In this document: positions 11,611 to 23,521 of the stretch, in pieces | Position numbering within the stretch: position 1 is the stretch's first letter | Layout of the letters: every line of letters begins with the position of its first letter | Assembly: GCA_964017235.1 (NCBI GenBank) | Contig: OZ024935.1 | Span: 89,371,052 to 89,435,051, forward strand | DNA from: Sabellastarte sp. h YS-2021 | Taxonomy: Eukaryota > Annelida > Polychaeta > Sabellida > Sabellidae | DNA length: 64,000 nucleotides | Direction: 5' to 3' | Notes under the pieces: model-generated | Seen by the model: the letters and a program-made list of their open reading frames with translations, nothing else | Told to the model about the DNA's origin: nothing | Database searches by the model: none | Program-made: the position numbers and the translations under genes

Positions 11611-12361
11611 CTATGTCGTCGGCTGGAGTGGGTGGTCTGTCTCCTCCCCCTGATGGCTTCTTAACATGTTATGTAGTACCACACATGTTAACACAATGTG
11701 TCTAACTACTTTTGGCCTCTGTTCCATGGTGGTCAACAGCACCCTGAATATCTTGACAAGTATACCAAATGAGTTCTCGACCACCCTCCTCCCCCTGGAT
11801 ATTCTGTAGTTGGCTATTCTGTCCTCCCTGGTCAGTTGACGTCTACTGTAAGGCTTCATAAGCCAAGGCATCAGGGCAAAGGCATCGTCCCCCAGCAGGA
11901 AGTAGTGCAGATCTGCCCCCCCCCCAGGTCCTAGTGGCTCAGGTAGTGGTATTCCCAGGGTTCCGTTCTCAATTCTTCTTTTCAGTTTGCTGCGGTTGAA
12001 TATCTGAGCATCAGATGATGAGCCACTGGACCCCATGTTGACCCACAGGAACTTGTAATCTGCATCGACTAAAGCCAAAAGTACCAGGGAGATTCTTGAG
12101 GTGGGGGGTGATTCTTTTTTCAATCAAGTCAAAAAATGCAGGTTCTATCCTGGTGAAGTTTCTGTAGCCTGGTATATCAGTAGTGATCAGTTCATCCAAG
12201 AGTGTTCTGTAGCAACCTCTCTCTTCCCTCTGCTGTATCCACGGCAGGATCCATGGATTCTGTGGCTTCCTTGGCCTTCTGGGGGGTGGGGATGATGGTG
12301 ATGCTGGCTGGGCAGGTGCTGGGTTCTGCTGTCTTTGGTGTCTTGTAAAGATCAAGTACAA
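11611..12361 (-). pseudogene. PIF/Harbinger DDE transposase, internally deleted
   Basis: Two overlapping minus-strand frames carry the two halves of a Harbinger transposase. The upstream frame (12361-12011) encodes the N-terminus up to 'FFDLIEKRITPHLK'. The downstream frame (12123-11611) encodes the C-terminal catalytic half: 'LVDADYKFLWVNMGSSGSSSD' with the second Asp region, 'LLGDDAFALMPWLMKPY', the catalytic Glu in 'RRVVENSFGIL', and 'LTCVVLHNML'. The family normally has a helix-turn-helix and a first catalytic Asp in a G-(A/C)-x-D-G-x-H motif between these halves; that segment is absent and the frame changes at about 12100, so this is an internal deletion. The protein cannot be an active nuclease. 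Terminal inverted repeats of the parent element were not found. Confidence 0.8.
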
Positions 12362-12524
12362 TAAAAAATTAAACTCAATAAAAAAGTCTCATTTGATCTA
12401 TCACTTGCTCTTACTGTATTCCTGTCATCTTTGAACTGTGAAATGAATGGCAAATCACATGTGATGGGGGTTTATATAGATCCCGACCCACCAAAAAATC
12501 AGTCCTGTCGGGAAGGGTTGGGAA

Positions 12525-12610
12525 CACGTTCCTGGCTTATCTGTTTGTCTTTACGGCTTGTCTGTTTGTTATCCGGCTTGTCTGTTAGGGGTTTAGGGCT
12601 TGTCATAGTA
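12525..12610. repeat. Short minisatellite, 'ggcttgtctgttt' motif
   Basis: Imperfect units of about 20-25 bp built on GGCTT(A/G)TCTGTTTGT recur about four times. No coding interpretation is supported. Confidence 0.5.
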
Positions 12611-12750
12611 CTTCTACGACTGGCTGTGCAAAAAACATTCCCGACCCAACGTCTTGTCAGGATGGTCATTACGACCTGTCTGTAAGTGTTGGGGATTTCA
12701 TAACTGACTCAGCATTTTCATGCGCTTTTTTTCACAACCCTACGACTTTT

Positions 12751-12782
12751 GTAACCGACCCTAGGGTCATAGGGTCGGTTAC
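12751..12782. other. Perfect 13-bp inverted repeat
   Basis: GTAACCGACCCTA (12751-12763) and TAGGGTCGGTTAC (12770-12782) are exact reverse complements around a 6-nt spacer. Related CCGACCC pieces occur at 12484 and 12643. Its role is unknown; a transposon end is possible. 12783-13955 holds no gene or repeat that I can support. Confidence 0.6.
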
Positions 12783-13955
12783 AGAGTGGGCTCCAGCGGA
12801 GAACCTGCATAACCACCGGATGCATCTGGTGGATACAAATACATGTATTAACTTTAAGATTTTTAACATTAAGAGATTTACAAATTAATTTATATGCAAG
12901 GAAAATATTTTGACCAAATAAGTCTGATGTTATTTAGGGAATGATGTGTTAGATATTTGAAAACTTAATTATTCTATTTATATTTCTTCCCAAAAGTTAA
13001 TTATTTCTTCCTTTGGGCAGGCCCTTCCAACATAAAAATGTTATAAATATCTGTTGATTACTTTTAGAGTTATTGCAAAGAGACAAACAAATGTACAAAA
13101 TACAATCTCCTCAAAGAGGTCACAGTGGTATACCATTCTGTTTTGTAGTGAACTAAAGTGTGTAGTTAATTGTTTAAAAATACCTGGCAATTTAAACCAC
13201 AAGTCTGAGATCTATTAAAGTAACAGTATTTAACAGAAAGGCTAAGGTTAATGTGGGATTCTCATTGGGTGTAAATTCTAACACAAAAACATTTCAATCC
13301 CCTTTAATCTTGGGGAAGGTCTATCTGCTCCCTCTCTGGCTACTCCTCCCAAACAGTCACTACTGTACTGTATATTTTAACTAGGTAGGGTGCTGATAAT
13401 GAATTACCACAAACCATAAAGATTTCACATCTGGATTTCATGTCTAAGTGTAATCTGGTATTTCACACAGTACACCACACTAAGCTGTTTTTTTTATAAA
13501 GTTGTGTACTGGAGTATTTTATGTATCATACCTTGTGAAGAACACTGAGTCTGTGAAATGTATTCTTAGCTTTCAAAGAAAATGAAGTACAATGTTTTAG
13601 AGTGTATCAAAGGTCTATAAATTATAATGCGAGTATGGATAATATTTTGTGGGGTGGGATATCAACAACTGACAGTCATAGAAGATAGCACTATGGTAAA
13701 ATCACAGTTGGATCAAATTTTGGTGAGAATCATCACTCTCTTTCTTTATAACCTTAATAAAACAATGCATTGATGTTGATATGAATATTTTTCCCATGTT
13801 ATATCTTCAAAGATATCTACTATATATTTAAATATGTTATCTATTAAAAACAATTTTGTAATAAGAATATGAACAAAATTTAACTCCTAAACCGCCAGTC
13901 TGTGTCATGCTTGGGACCATTGTACTAAAAAGGCATTATATCTCCCTTAATAATT

Positions 13956-14960
13956 AAGCGTCCCTGAAAGGTCGCTTATTTGTTTTCACCTCAATTTCCT
14001 CGCCGCCGCCGCATTATGTTCTCCCTTGAATATCTGCCTTATTATTAGAAGGTTTCAAACCATATTTGGCAGTTATATACCTTAGGCGAGGGAAAATTTT
14101 TCTGCATGCTTAAATTTGACCTTTATGAAGGTCACATGATCAAAAACTATTTTTTGAAGTACACCCCCCCGTCATCACAGTTCAGGAAAAACTACTTGCT
14201 ACAGAGCCTTATAATTTGACACACCTGTTCATACTATTGAAAACACCAGCTGACTAGATTTTGGGAGCAATCCCTTGAAAAATGTCTCATTTATGAGTGA
14301 TTTTCTGACACCTTCCAATCTGAAAGCCTTAAATTTAGGCCAACCCCCCTATTATCTTCTTAAGTATTGCATTTAGAGCTATAAAATGTACTGGGAGGTA
14401 ATAGGAAACCATATGTGGAGAGTCTAAATAAACGGTCAGTTTTACCCCACGGCCCCCCTTATGGGTCAAACTGGGGTCATAAAATAGCTGATTTTGAGTT
14501 TTTGCCTTATATTTCCTTTATTGTTGCTTTTATAGCTTCAAAATGTATTAAGAGGTATTCAGAAAGAATATGTGGAGAGTCTTAATAGCCGGTCAATTTT
14601 ACCCCCCGACCCCCCCTTATGGGCCAAACTGGGGTCATAAATAGCTGTTTTGGAGTTTTTGCCTTATATCTCCTTTATCGTTGCTTTTATAGCTTCAGAA
14701 TGTATTAAGAGGTATTGGGAAAGTATATGTGGAGAATCTAAATAGCCGGTCAGTTTTATCCCCCAACCCCCCTTTATGGGCCAAACTGGGGTCATAAAAT
14801 AGTTGCTTTGGAGTTTTGCCTTATATCTCCTTTATTGTTGCTTTTAGACCTTCAGAATGTATTAAGAGGTATTGGGAAAGCATATGTGGAGAGTCTAAAT
14901 AACCGGTCAGTTTTACCCCCCGACCCTCCCTTATGGGCCAAACTGGAATTAGAGTTGGAA
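13956..14960. mobile_element. Hairpin-ended repeat with internal tandem units
   Basis: The left edge is a hairpin, AAGCGTCC (13956-13963), loop CTGAAA, GGTCGCTT (13970-13977), one T-T mismatch in the stem. A unique part follows ('tttgttttcacctcaatttcctcgccgcc'), then three or more tandem units marked by GCCTTATAT at 14514, 14661 and 14818, each with a poly-C block and 'atgggccaaactgg'. The same unique part and units occur inverted at 39900-41728. The right hairpin is not present, so this copy looks truncated near 14960. Confidence 0.7.
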
Positions 14961-15699
14961 AAGTTGGAATTAGACATACAGTCCAACAGTAAGCCTAAAT
15001 TTCTGTAAATTAACATTGAATTAATTTGGTATGGTCCATCTGCTTTTGGGGTTTAAATTTATCAAGGCTACCAAATCTTTGGGTCCAAAATTTCACAGAG
15101 ATTGTATTCACAAATTTGAAATTAGAATGCAGAAAAAAAAATATTGATTTAATTAAAATGAGCAACCTGAAAATGTTACAGAATTATGTTGTTGAATCCA
15201 TTGTAAGATCTTTCTTCCTCAAATGGAATTCTTATGGAATTGCTGCACAAAACAAAAATCAACTTAGCAGTGGTTTTCTACTGCAAATGCCAACTGCACT
15301 TGCTTCGGTTCTGCCAGGTGACAGTGAATTCAAATGTTTCAGGTTGAAATCATTTGTAGACCATTTCAAATCAAGAGTAAGGAACTAGGCTTTGTCATAT
15401 AATTTCTGGCATTTCAAGTGCTCACAAATTGCCATTTTCAGTCAATTTTGAATAATTTTAACTAAACGATTGTTCAGTTTCTTGGAAATTCTTTTGTCAC
15501 TTTAATAGATATTTGTGAACAAATTTCTTTTTTTGACATGGGTGACATATTTTTAGAGTATAACCTTTTGAACTAAAACAGCACTGATGAGATCTGCACC
15601 AAGAGATCTGAACAAGGTTTGGCTCTTTGAGGTTCCTGTCTTGAATTTGTTTGGTTTATTTCAACTACTCATATCTGTTAAAGGTATCTTCTATTTATG
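14961..15699. other. Unassigned sequence with one 120-codon open frame
   Basis: The frame at 15026-15388 (+) has ordinary composition ('SFFLKWNSYGIAAQNKNQLSSGFLLQ...') but no domain I recognise and no clear splice sites. It may be an eroded gene piece or chance. Confidence 0.3.
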
Positions 15700-17550
15700 T
15701 TGTGCGTTCAAAAGTTTCGATTATATCCGAGTATTTTCATAAATCTGTACTTAACCTTCAATTTGCACAGGCTTGTGCAGATCTCACTGCATAAAAGATC
15801 ACAAATATTACTGACAAACATGGTTGAATTCAATCACCTCTTTTCCAGTTATATTGGAGTATTTTTTATAGTTCTGTGCTACAAATTGTGCAGGCTTGAG
15901 CAGTTCTCTCTGCATAAAACATCACATATATTACTGACAGACATGGTTGAATTCAATCATCTCTTATTTCTGATGTATCAGAGTATTTTTCACAGTTCTG
16001 TGCTACAAGTTGTGCAGACTAGCTCCCTTCTCAGTTCTCACTACATAAAGGGTCACAAATGTTAATGAAAACCATGATTGAATTCAACCAACTCTTATTA
16101 CTGTTACATATGAAAATTGTTTTCATAATTCTGTGCTACAAGCTGTGAAAGTTAGTCCAGTTTTCACTGACTAAAGTATCACAAATGTTACTGAAAGATA
16201 TGGTTGAATTCAATCATGTCATATTCCTGTTATATCTGAGTATTTTTGATAATTCTGTGCTATAAGTTGCACAGGCTAGTCCAATTCTCACTGAATAAAG
16301 CATCACAAATGTTTCTGAAAGACATGGTTGAATTCAATCATAACTTACACATATTTTTCATCATTCTGTGCTACAAGTTGTGTAAGCTACAGCAGTTTTC
16401 ACTGCATAAAGGATGGCAAATATTAGTGACAGACATGGTTGAATTCAATCATCTCTTATTCCTGTTATATCAAAATATTTTTTCATAATTCTGTGCTACA
16501 AGTTGTGCCGACTTAGTCCAATTGAAAGTTTGGTTGAATTCAATCATCTCTTTTCCAGTTATATCTGAGTATTTTTCATCATTCCGTGCACTAAGTTGGG
16601 CAGGCTTGTGTAGTTCTCACTGCATAAAGGATCACAAATGTTAAAATATGGTTGAATTCAATCATCTCTTATACCTGTTATATCTGAGCATTTTTCACAA
16701 TTCTGTGCTACAATTTGCACAGGTTAATCCACTTCTCACTGCATAAAGGATCATAAACATTCCTGAAAGAGATGGTTGAATTCAATCATCACTTATTACT
16801 GTTATATCCAAGTATGTTTTACAATTCTCTGCTGTAAGCTGTGCAGGCTAGGCCAATTTTCACTGAATAAAGAATCACAAATATTACTGACAGACATGGT
16901 TGAATTCAATCATGTCTTACTGTTATATCAGAGTATTTTCACAGTTCTGTGCTACAAGTTGTGCAGGCTTGTGCAGATCTCACTGCATAAAAATCACAAA
17001 CATTACTGAAAAATATGGTTGAATTCAATCATCGCTTATTCCTGTTATATGGCAATATCTTTTCACCATTTGGAGCTACAAATTGAACAGGCTAGTCCAA
17101 TTCTCAATGAATAAAGTATCACAAAGATTCTTAAAAGACATGGTTGAATTCAATCATCCCTTATTCCTGTTATATCGGAGTATTTTTCATAATTCTGTAC
17201 TGCAAGCTGCCCGGGCTAGTTCCGTTCTCACTGCATATGGGATCACAAAATATTACTGACAAACACGGTTGAATTCAATCATGACTTATTCCTGTTATAT
17301 CTGACTCTTTTTCATAATTCTGTCCTACAAGTTTTGCTGGCTAGTTCAGTTCTCACTGCATAAAGGATCACAAATGTTACTGACAGACATGTTTGAATTC
17401 AATCATTATGTTATATCAGAGTATTTTTCACAATTCTTTTTTAATTTGTACAGGCTTAGTCCAATTCTCATTGAATAAAGTATTACTAATGTTACTGAAA
17501 GACATGGTTGAACATTGTACTGAAACAAGGTTGAATTCAATCAGTTGTGG
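15700..17550. repeat. 124-bp satellite with TTGAATTCAA palindrome
   Basis: About fifteen units; the marker GGTTGAATTCAATCA lies at 15822, 15945, 16202, 16326, 16437, 16532, 16650, 16774, 16898, 17017, 17142 and 17267, with a variant at 17391. Most steps are 119-125 bp, with some shortened. Most units contain the palindrome TTGAATTCAA. Two subtypes recur, 'cactgcataaagg' and 'cactgaataaag', hinting at a dimeric order. Open frames through it are repeat artefacts. Confidence 0.9.
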
Positions 17551-18520
17551 ATAAAGATTTAAATGATAAAATATTGCTCAAGCTTCCTATCTAAGTGTAT
17601 ACAGACTATAAAATGCACAATATGGCCAATTTATGGCAAAAATTATTATAGTGATTGAAAAATGGACCAAACTTGGCACTATTAGAAAAGTGCCAAATTC
17701 ATTTAGACCTTGCTTTAAGTGCTCTGAAAACTGTGAGGTGAATTGTATATTGTTTGAAGCTATTGACAACAAAAACAGATAATCTCCCATGAAAAGAAGG
17801 CAATTAAGCTGTAAAATCAACAATGAATCATGCCAGTTTTCCAACTGAATATGACTACATAGCACATTTTAGCAACTTAATCCAACAAGGTAATGTTTTG
17901 AAATGTATTGACAACCAGTAATTTCCATTTATTTTATCAGATGCAAGTTTTGTTTCATGGAAATCTCAGTGTTAATAGGCCTTGAGACATTCTAAATCTA
18001 GAATAATCTGGATTGAAGTTTCAAAATCAAAAATTCTTTATGGATACTAGTGCAAAAGTACAATTCTTTACAGATATTTGTGTGAAATAATAATTCTTTC
18101 CAGATATTTATAGGTTACAAGTTCTATGAACAGTTGCCCTGCTTTTAAAAGATTTGTTGAAGTGCATCATTATCATGTTGGAAATACAAAATGAGAAGTG
18201 CTAACTAAAAGAAACACTTCATGAACCCAAAGCATTTCAGATACTTCAGAAAGGCTGCCTGATAATAGTATATCAAAGATGTAAAAAAGGATTGGATAAA
18301 TATTCTGAAGCTATTCATTTGTAATCAGTTAAGTTTCACAAAGGTATTTTGGAGATCAAAAGAAACAACTCTCTGTAGAATAAACTGGAATTTGTTTTCA
18401 ATATATACTTCAGGCGAATTTTTAGAGGTCAGTAAAAGCTGATATAGAAATACATCATTTAGGTGAAAAGTACAGTAAAATAATATTATTGTATTATTAT
18501 TTAACTGAGTTATTTCATTA
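17551..18520. other. Non-coding flank of the channel gene
   Basis: AT-rich sequence with only short open frames. A promoter for the downstream gene would lie here, but no TATA or initiator can be assigned with confidence. Confidence 0.4.
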
Positions 18521-20329
18521 ATGATGAAGTTGCCCAAAAAAGTGCATGTGACCCCAAACGAAAACCCTCTGAATGGTCTTCCGTTGTCTCTCTACCAGTA
18601 CTGGTATGACATAATTGCTTGCGATGACTACACCAAAGGGAAAGAGGTTCTGGATAAAATGTCAGTGGCTGAACAACAGAGAATGGTCAACCTGCCCTTT
18701 CTGTACGAAGATCTTGATAAAGTGCAGATGTTTTTGGTTAACCCAAGGGTTCGACTCTCTTACCCACTCCACATTGCAGCATGCTTTGATCACAGGGAAA
18801 TTATCAAACTGCTGCTAGAATTTAATGTGTGTGTAACATGTGTTGATGAGTATGGTTGTAATGCACTGCATAATCTTATAACTGCTTCATCTCGTTCAGA
18901 CACTGAGCAGTGTTTGCATCGTGCAGGTACTATTGCCTGGTTTGTAGAGGTGGTTGGGCAGGAATCGGCAAGATCCTTGCTCATGCATGAAAACGAAGAT
19001 GGTTTGAGACCTGTCGAATTTGCTGCACAGCAAGGACGGTTACTTCTTTTGACCGACTTGCTATCATGTAAAGGGGTGTATGTGGTTGAACAGGAGAAAT
19101 CAGGCCTTGGAACATATAACTTCCATGACATAACCGAGTACGAACTAGAAGGCCGGGTGGATAAGTCTCCACTGGCTATGTTGGCATTTATGGACAAATC
19201 AAAACTAGATTGTCCCGAGACAGAAGAAGTCTTGTTACGTGATACAGAAATACTCAAACAATGGATAGACAAAAAAATTGCTGCAAACCATCTACTGATT
19301 TGGATGTGGTTTCTACTCAGGATTTCCATGATAGTCTGTTACTTTATCATAGATGCAGATGTCAGCTGGATAAACGAATTACTTGGAAATTCCACAAGTA
19401 ATGGCACCAGTGTAGCCATTTGTGAAGATCTCTCAGAGATCCAGTTACCAATGTTAACATACACCTTCCTGGCACTCACTGTATTGTTCTATATATTGAT
19501 CACTCTCACCTTTGATGCTGTTAATTATGGATGGCTGAAACGCAAGCAGTGTTGCATCAGAAGAGAGAGTGTTCATGGAAGGAAATCTGTTGTGACAAAT
19601 ATTGATTTTTTCACAATCACACATGAAGCTTTCCTTGTGCTGGCTGCAGTCGCCCTGTCATTGTTTGTCCACTCCAGATATACAGGAATGACTCAACCTG
19701 AGGGTAGTGTTTACATTCTGCAAGTCATCCGTGGCATGATCCCCCTCCTCTCCATGTGGTCTTTTCTCTTCTTTCTCCAGATGGTCCCAAAGATTTGCAA
19801 GTCCGTCATCACTATGGAAGGTATGTTGAAAGATGTGTTTGGCTTCTTGGTGCTGTACATCATAGTCGTCATCCCTTACATCCACGTCTTTGAATCTTTC
19901 GTTCTGGTCAACAGCAAAGATGGCTGCATCAGTGAATTCAGCAACCCCCTCATGACTTGCTACACCCTTTTCAGGATGATGTTGAACATGTTTGATGTCT
20001 CAACACTCGAGAGCAAAGTTAGTTACATCAGTATTCTCTACATAATGCATATGAACTTTGTTTTTGTGGTCTCCATCATGATGATCAATTTTCTCATTGC
20101 TGCCATGGCCAATTCAACCGCCAGAATAGCCAAGCATGAAGCTCTGATTCAGCGACTGAATCAGCTCGCTCTGGTCATTGCTTTGGAAGACAATCTTTTC
20201 TGGGTTCCTAAAAGAATTTTACGCAAGCTGAAAAAGTTTGGTTTCATCAGTCAAGATGACAGGGTATATTTGATATCAGTAACTGTAAATCATGTACCTT
20301 CAGTATTTAGGTTTATTGAGAAGAAATAA
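18521..20329 (+). CDS. TRP-like ankyrin/six-transmembrane cation channel, single exon
   Basis: A 602-residue open frame resembling transient receptor potential channels, which pass cations across the plasma membrane. Ankyrin-like repeats occupy about residues 80-120 ('YPLHIAACFDHREIIKLLLEF', then 'DEYGCNALHNLI') and 160-181 ('DGLRPVEFAAQQGRL'). Six hydrophobic segments follow at about 257-277, 309-331, 368-386, 398-421, 438-459 and 502-529, with a pore-loop-like stretch at 473-492 and an S6 end 'MINFLIAAMANSTARI' like the conserved TRP S6 motif. N-glycosylation sequons at N290 and N294 fall in the S1-S2 loop, which should be extracellular. A basic C-terminus follows. The N-terminus is short compared with TRPV or TRPA, so few ankyrin repeats remain. 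The whole gene is uninterrupted, with no poly-A or target duplication nearby. Subfamily is not resolved. The start is the first of two tandem ATG codons. Confidence 0.8.
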   Translation: MMKLPKKVHVTPNENPLNGLPLSLYQYWYDIIACDDYTKGKEVLDKMSVAEQQRMVNLPFLYEDLDKVQMFLVNPRVRLSYPLHIAACFDHREIIKLLLEFNVCVTCVDEYGCNALHNLITASSRSDTEQCLHRAGTIAWFVEVVGQESARSLLMHENEDGLRPVEFAAQQGRLLLLTDLLSCKGVYVVEQEKSGLGTYNFHDITEYELEGRVDKSPLAMLAFMDKSKLDCPETEEVLLRDTEILKQWIDKKIAANHLLIWMWFLLRISMIVCYFIIDADVSWINELLGNSTSNGTSVAICEDLSEIQLPMLTYTFLALTVLFYILITLTFDAVNYGWLKRKQCCIRRESVHGRKSVVTNIDFFTITHEAFLVLAAVALSLFVHSRYTGMTQPEGSVYILQVIRGMIPLLSMWSFLFFLQMVPKICKSVITMEGMLKDVFGFLVLYIIVVIPYIHVFESFVLVNSKDGCISEFSNPLMTCYTLFRMMLNMFDVSTLESKVSYISILYIMHMNFVFVVSIMMINFLIAAMANSTARIAKHEALIQRLNQLALVIALEDNLFWVPKRILRKLKKFGFISQDDRVYLISVTVNHVPSVFRFIEKK

Positions 20330-22638
20330 TATTTTCTTTGTTGTGCTGAAAACTAAAATACCTTAAATGTTTTTAAATATCACCAGTTTATCTGGATCAG
20401 TACATCATACCATTTTTAAAAGCCAGCTAACTTAGAGTAATGTTGATTTTTATTATATTCATCAACATTTATTGTAAATTACTTTAAACATATACCATTT
20501 AAAATTTAGATTACTGATTCTACAAGTGATTTTAAGTAACTTTCTCCAAATATATTTTCATGATAAGTATCAGATCAAATATTCAGGCCCCCGATACTTT
20601 GAAAATTGATCACAAAAGTGAATTTAAATTATTAATTATCGCATGATTGTTTAGGTTTGTGAAAAACTAGAGAAATTGGCGTTTATCTAACTGAAGATGC
20701 TATATGCAATATGTCAGGATTTTATCTGAATAATTTCTGGTATGTGTTGTACAAATTCAAGTATCCATTTGAACATTAACAATTGAAATTTCCAATTTTT
20801 TTTGGCAAAAATTTATTTCCAAAACTTAAGAAACAATATTTTTTGCTTTAAGATAGCTATCTGGAACCATTAAACACAAACGATTAAATCTAGCACAGAT
20901 GTTGACCTGTGGTTGTTGAATCGATATTCAGCTGATGGCTAAACATGAAATGCACCGACCATCGGTCATGATATGACCTCACTTGTTAAAATTCATACAG
21001 AATCCAAATTTCATCACCTAATGTGCCTGGGTAGATGATTGTGGGATATCGATGTTGGGTCAATGTGCTTGTAGTGCTGTTTTTCAGCTATAAATTTAAA
21101 GTACTGTATTAAACGTAGTAAGTTGATGTTAAAGAATGCCTTCTTGGTCTCCATGCAAACAAAGTTAATGTTGGTTGCAAACAAGTCTTCATACTTCGAA
21201 CATGTTAGGAAGTGTTACCACATTGAAATGTACAAATAAACTAAGAACCATATTGCTTTACCTTTTTATTTTAAACCAAACGATGGGTACCAGACCAAAT
21301 ACACAAGTTGAACAGCATTATGTCACTCATCAATGATGTTTTAATGCATTTAAGAAGTGTCAATAAGTGCCATGTATAGTGTTTCTACCACAAGGCCTTT
21401 AATGTGTATTGACCTCCAAAACATGTATCCTAATCTAGAAGGTTTACTAATTTTGAAATTTGTTAAGAGATTAATTAACTAAGTTTCAAACCTAAGTTAG
21501 TTCCTAGCACTTGAACAGATAATGGCTATGGCTCCTTTGTATCCAGTGTCAAAATGCACAAATTGTACAAATTCTTGAACCAAAAATTGGATTGGAATCA
21601 AGGTTTTAGGTCACAAAGAAGTTGAGCTAATATTTTGCTCAACTTTTTGTCTGGTTGTGATCTAACAGCTTTAAATTATAGATTCAACATGGCTGAATCT
21701 TAAGTACTACATTCACAAATTAGTTAAACTTATATAAATTATATAAATTTCATTTAAAGATCAGCTTTAGGTATTTTCTGTAACCTTTAGTCTGATTTAA
21801 ACCCTAGTCAGGTCCTTATTTGTACCTTGTACCCGTTTGCCCCTTGGGATGGGGCTTTGTGTGGTGGATGGGTGGCAGCTATAAATTCAATGGCCAAGTC
21901 TCTGAACTATGCTATTACAAAATATTTGCTGATTTCAAATCAGTCCTTTGGTGGTGAAACACCTAGGTTAGAACTTTTCAAAAATTTGGAAATTGAGAGA
22001 AACATGTGTCACAAATTAACAATTCCAGGATGAGTTCACACAAACAAAATAATCTACATATATTATGGTCTTTATTTTCAATAATTTTCTTTATTAATTT
22101 TTAGAATTTTATGTGTTTCTTTTAACATTTCAGAAAAGGCTTTTACAAAAATATTACTTTACACATGTTTTCATTATTTGTTAAAATTGATTGTACACTT
22201 CTTAAATCAAATAATGTAAACACAATAAATACAGAAAAACCAAGAATTTTGGCTTATTTAAAATTAATTTTCATGCTAGTGAATAACTCATTGTCTAACA
22301 AATTCATGAATGTTTCTTCAAAATAGCGAATTCATCTCATCAAAAAAATCTCCAAATTGGTGAACATGGTTCCTAGATTACTGCTGTTTGATATATGATA
22401 TATTCTACAATACATTTTTAAAAAACTCCATGCAGTGAGCTCACAAGTCACAAACTGAGCATCCGTCACAAAATAAACTTTCCTGGAGAAACAAATGAGA
22501 AAATTCAGGACAGTATGTAAAATTCGCCAATAGGAACCCCCCCCCCCCTTTCATTTCCTTACTTCTGTTAAATTCTTTACATGTTCTTTCTGAATATGTT
22601 TAATTTAGGCCTCTTATCTCCAATGATGCAGAAATGGC
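20330..22638. other. Intergenic DNA, no gene seen
   Basis: AT-rich, with no open frame above about 70 codons and no clear tandem structure. The 3' untranslated region of the channel gene should begin here; no poly-A signal was assigned. Confidence 0.5.
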
Positions 22639-23007
22639 TTAAGTTCTTATATTTTGTCTTATTTTTTGAAAGGTTTGAACCCTTAGTGGCATATTTGTTA
22701 TTCTACATTCAATAAATTGGCTGACCACTGCATGAAACTGATTTGTGTACACTTTCACTTTACTACTTGCATTAGTGTAGCAAATAAAGACCCAAGCAAA
22801 ACCATTATCACCCCTAGTAACATGGAACAAATCATTTTCAAGGCTACTTGTCAATGATAGAAAATAGGAGAAAAGGTCCAATGCCATTTTGTCTATTGTC
22901 GCTAATGGTAAAACTTGGTTCACATTTTCTGGTTCTATGGTCTTCAATGAAATTCTTGTAGGATTTATGGATGCAGTCAACAAGTCTGAAGGGGGCCGAA
23001 TGTGCAA
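22639..23007 (-). other. Unrecognised 122-codon open frame
   Basis: The translation ('...IDKMALDLFSYFLSLTSSLEND...VTRGDNGFAWVFICYTNASSKVKVY...') is compositionally protein-like, but I do not recognise a family. It ends about 210 bp before the DIRS element. It could be an exon, a fragment of an older gene, or chance. Confidence 0.25.
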
Positions 23008-23236
23008 AAGCTAATCGTTTAAAGACATTTTCATACATTTTTAACCTTTTTTATTCCCATTTTTGGTTCCTGACTCCAGCCCATTAAGGTGAAACTGAAC
23101 CCAAACTTACAGATTGTATGACCTTTCTCTGGAGTGGTAAACGTCTGAATTATAAATGGAGCTCATCTTATTTTTGAAACTTAACACAACTGTTAAAAAA
23201 CCTTTACGAATGCACATTTTCATTGCGTTAATACAT

Positions 23237-23409
23237 CTTACCTAACAGACGATAGCTATTGTCCGGCGCCAGCCGGTCCCGCCAAACGTCAGAAAAAGAC
23301 GTCCTGAGTTTCACCTCCGGCCGGACCGGTACACTCCAATCCACTCGCCAGGTGGCCTAGTTCCTGCTTTATTCGCCAGAGGGACGTGACGTCATAGCAT
23401 CTTTTTCGT
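23237..23409. repeat. DIRS left inverted terminal repeat
   Basis: 173 bp, the reverse complement of 29131-29303 with one mismatch (CGTCAG here, CGCCAG in the complement of the other end). It holds a perfect CRE-type palindrome TGACGTCA at 23387-23394, a possible promoter element for the ORFs that start just downstream. Confidence 0.93.
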
Positions 23410-23521
23410 TTGGCGCGATTTGAAAAGTTGTATTTTTCTAATAACTTTTTGCATTTGTGGATATTTCTTCTCATTTTATTTGTGTGTACCTGAAGTTTTG
23501 TCATCGGATAATTACATCATC

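Noticed and set aside
15697..17009. Short Leu/Cys-rich proteins ('CYKLCRL...')
   Set aside because: These frames are translations of the 124-bp satellite.
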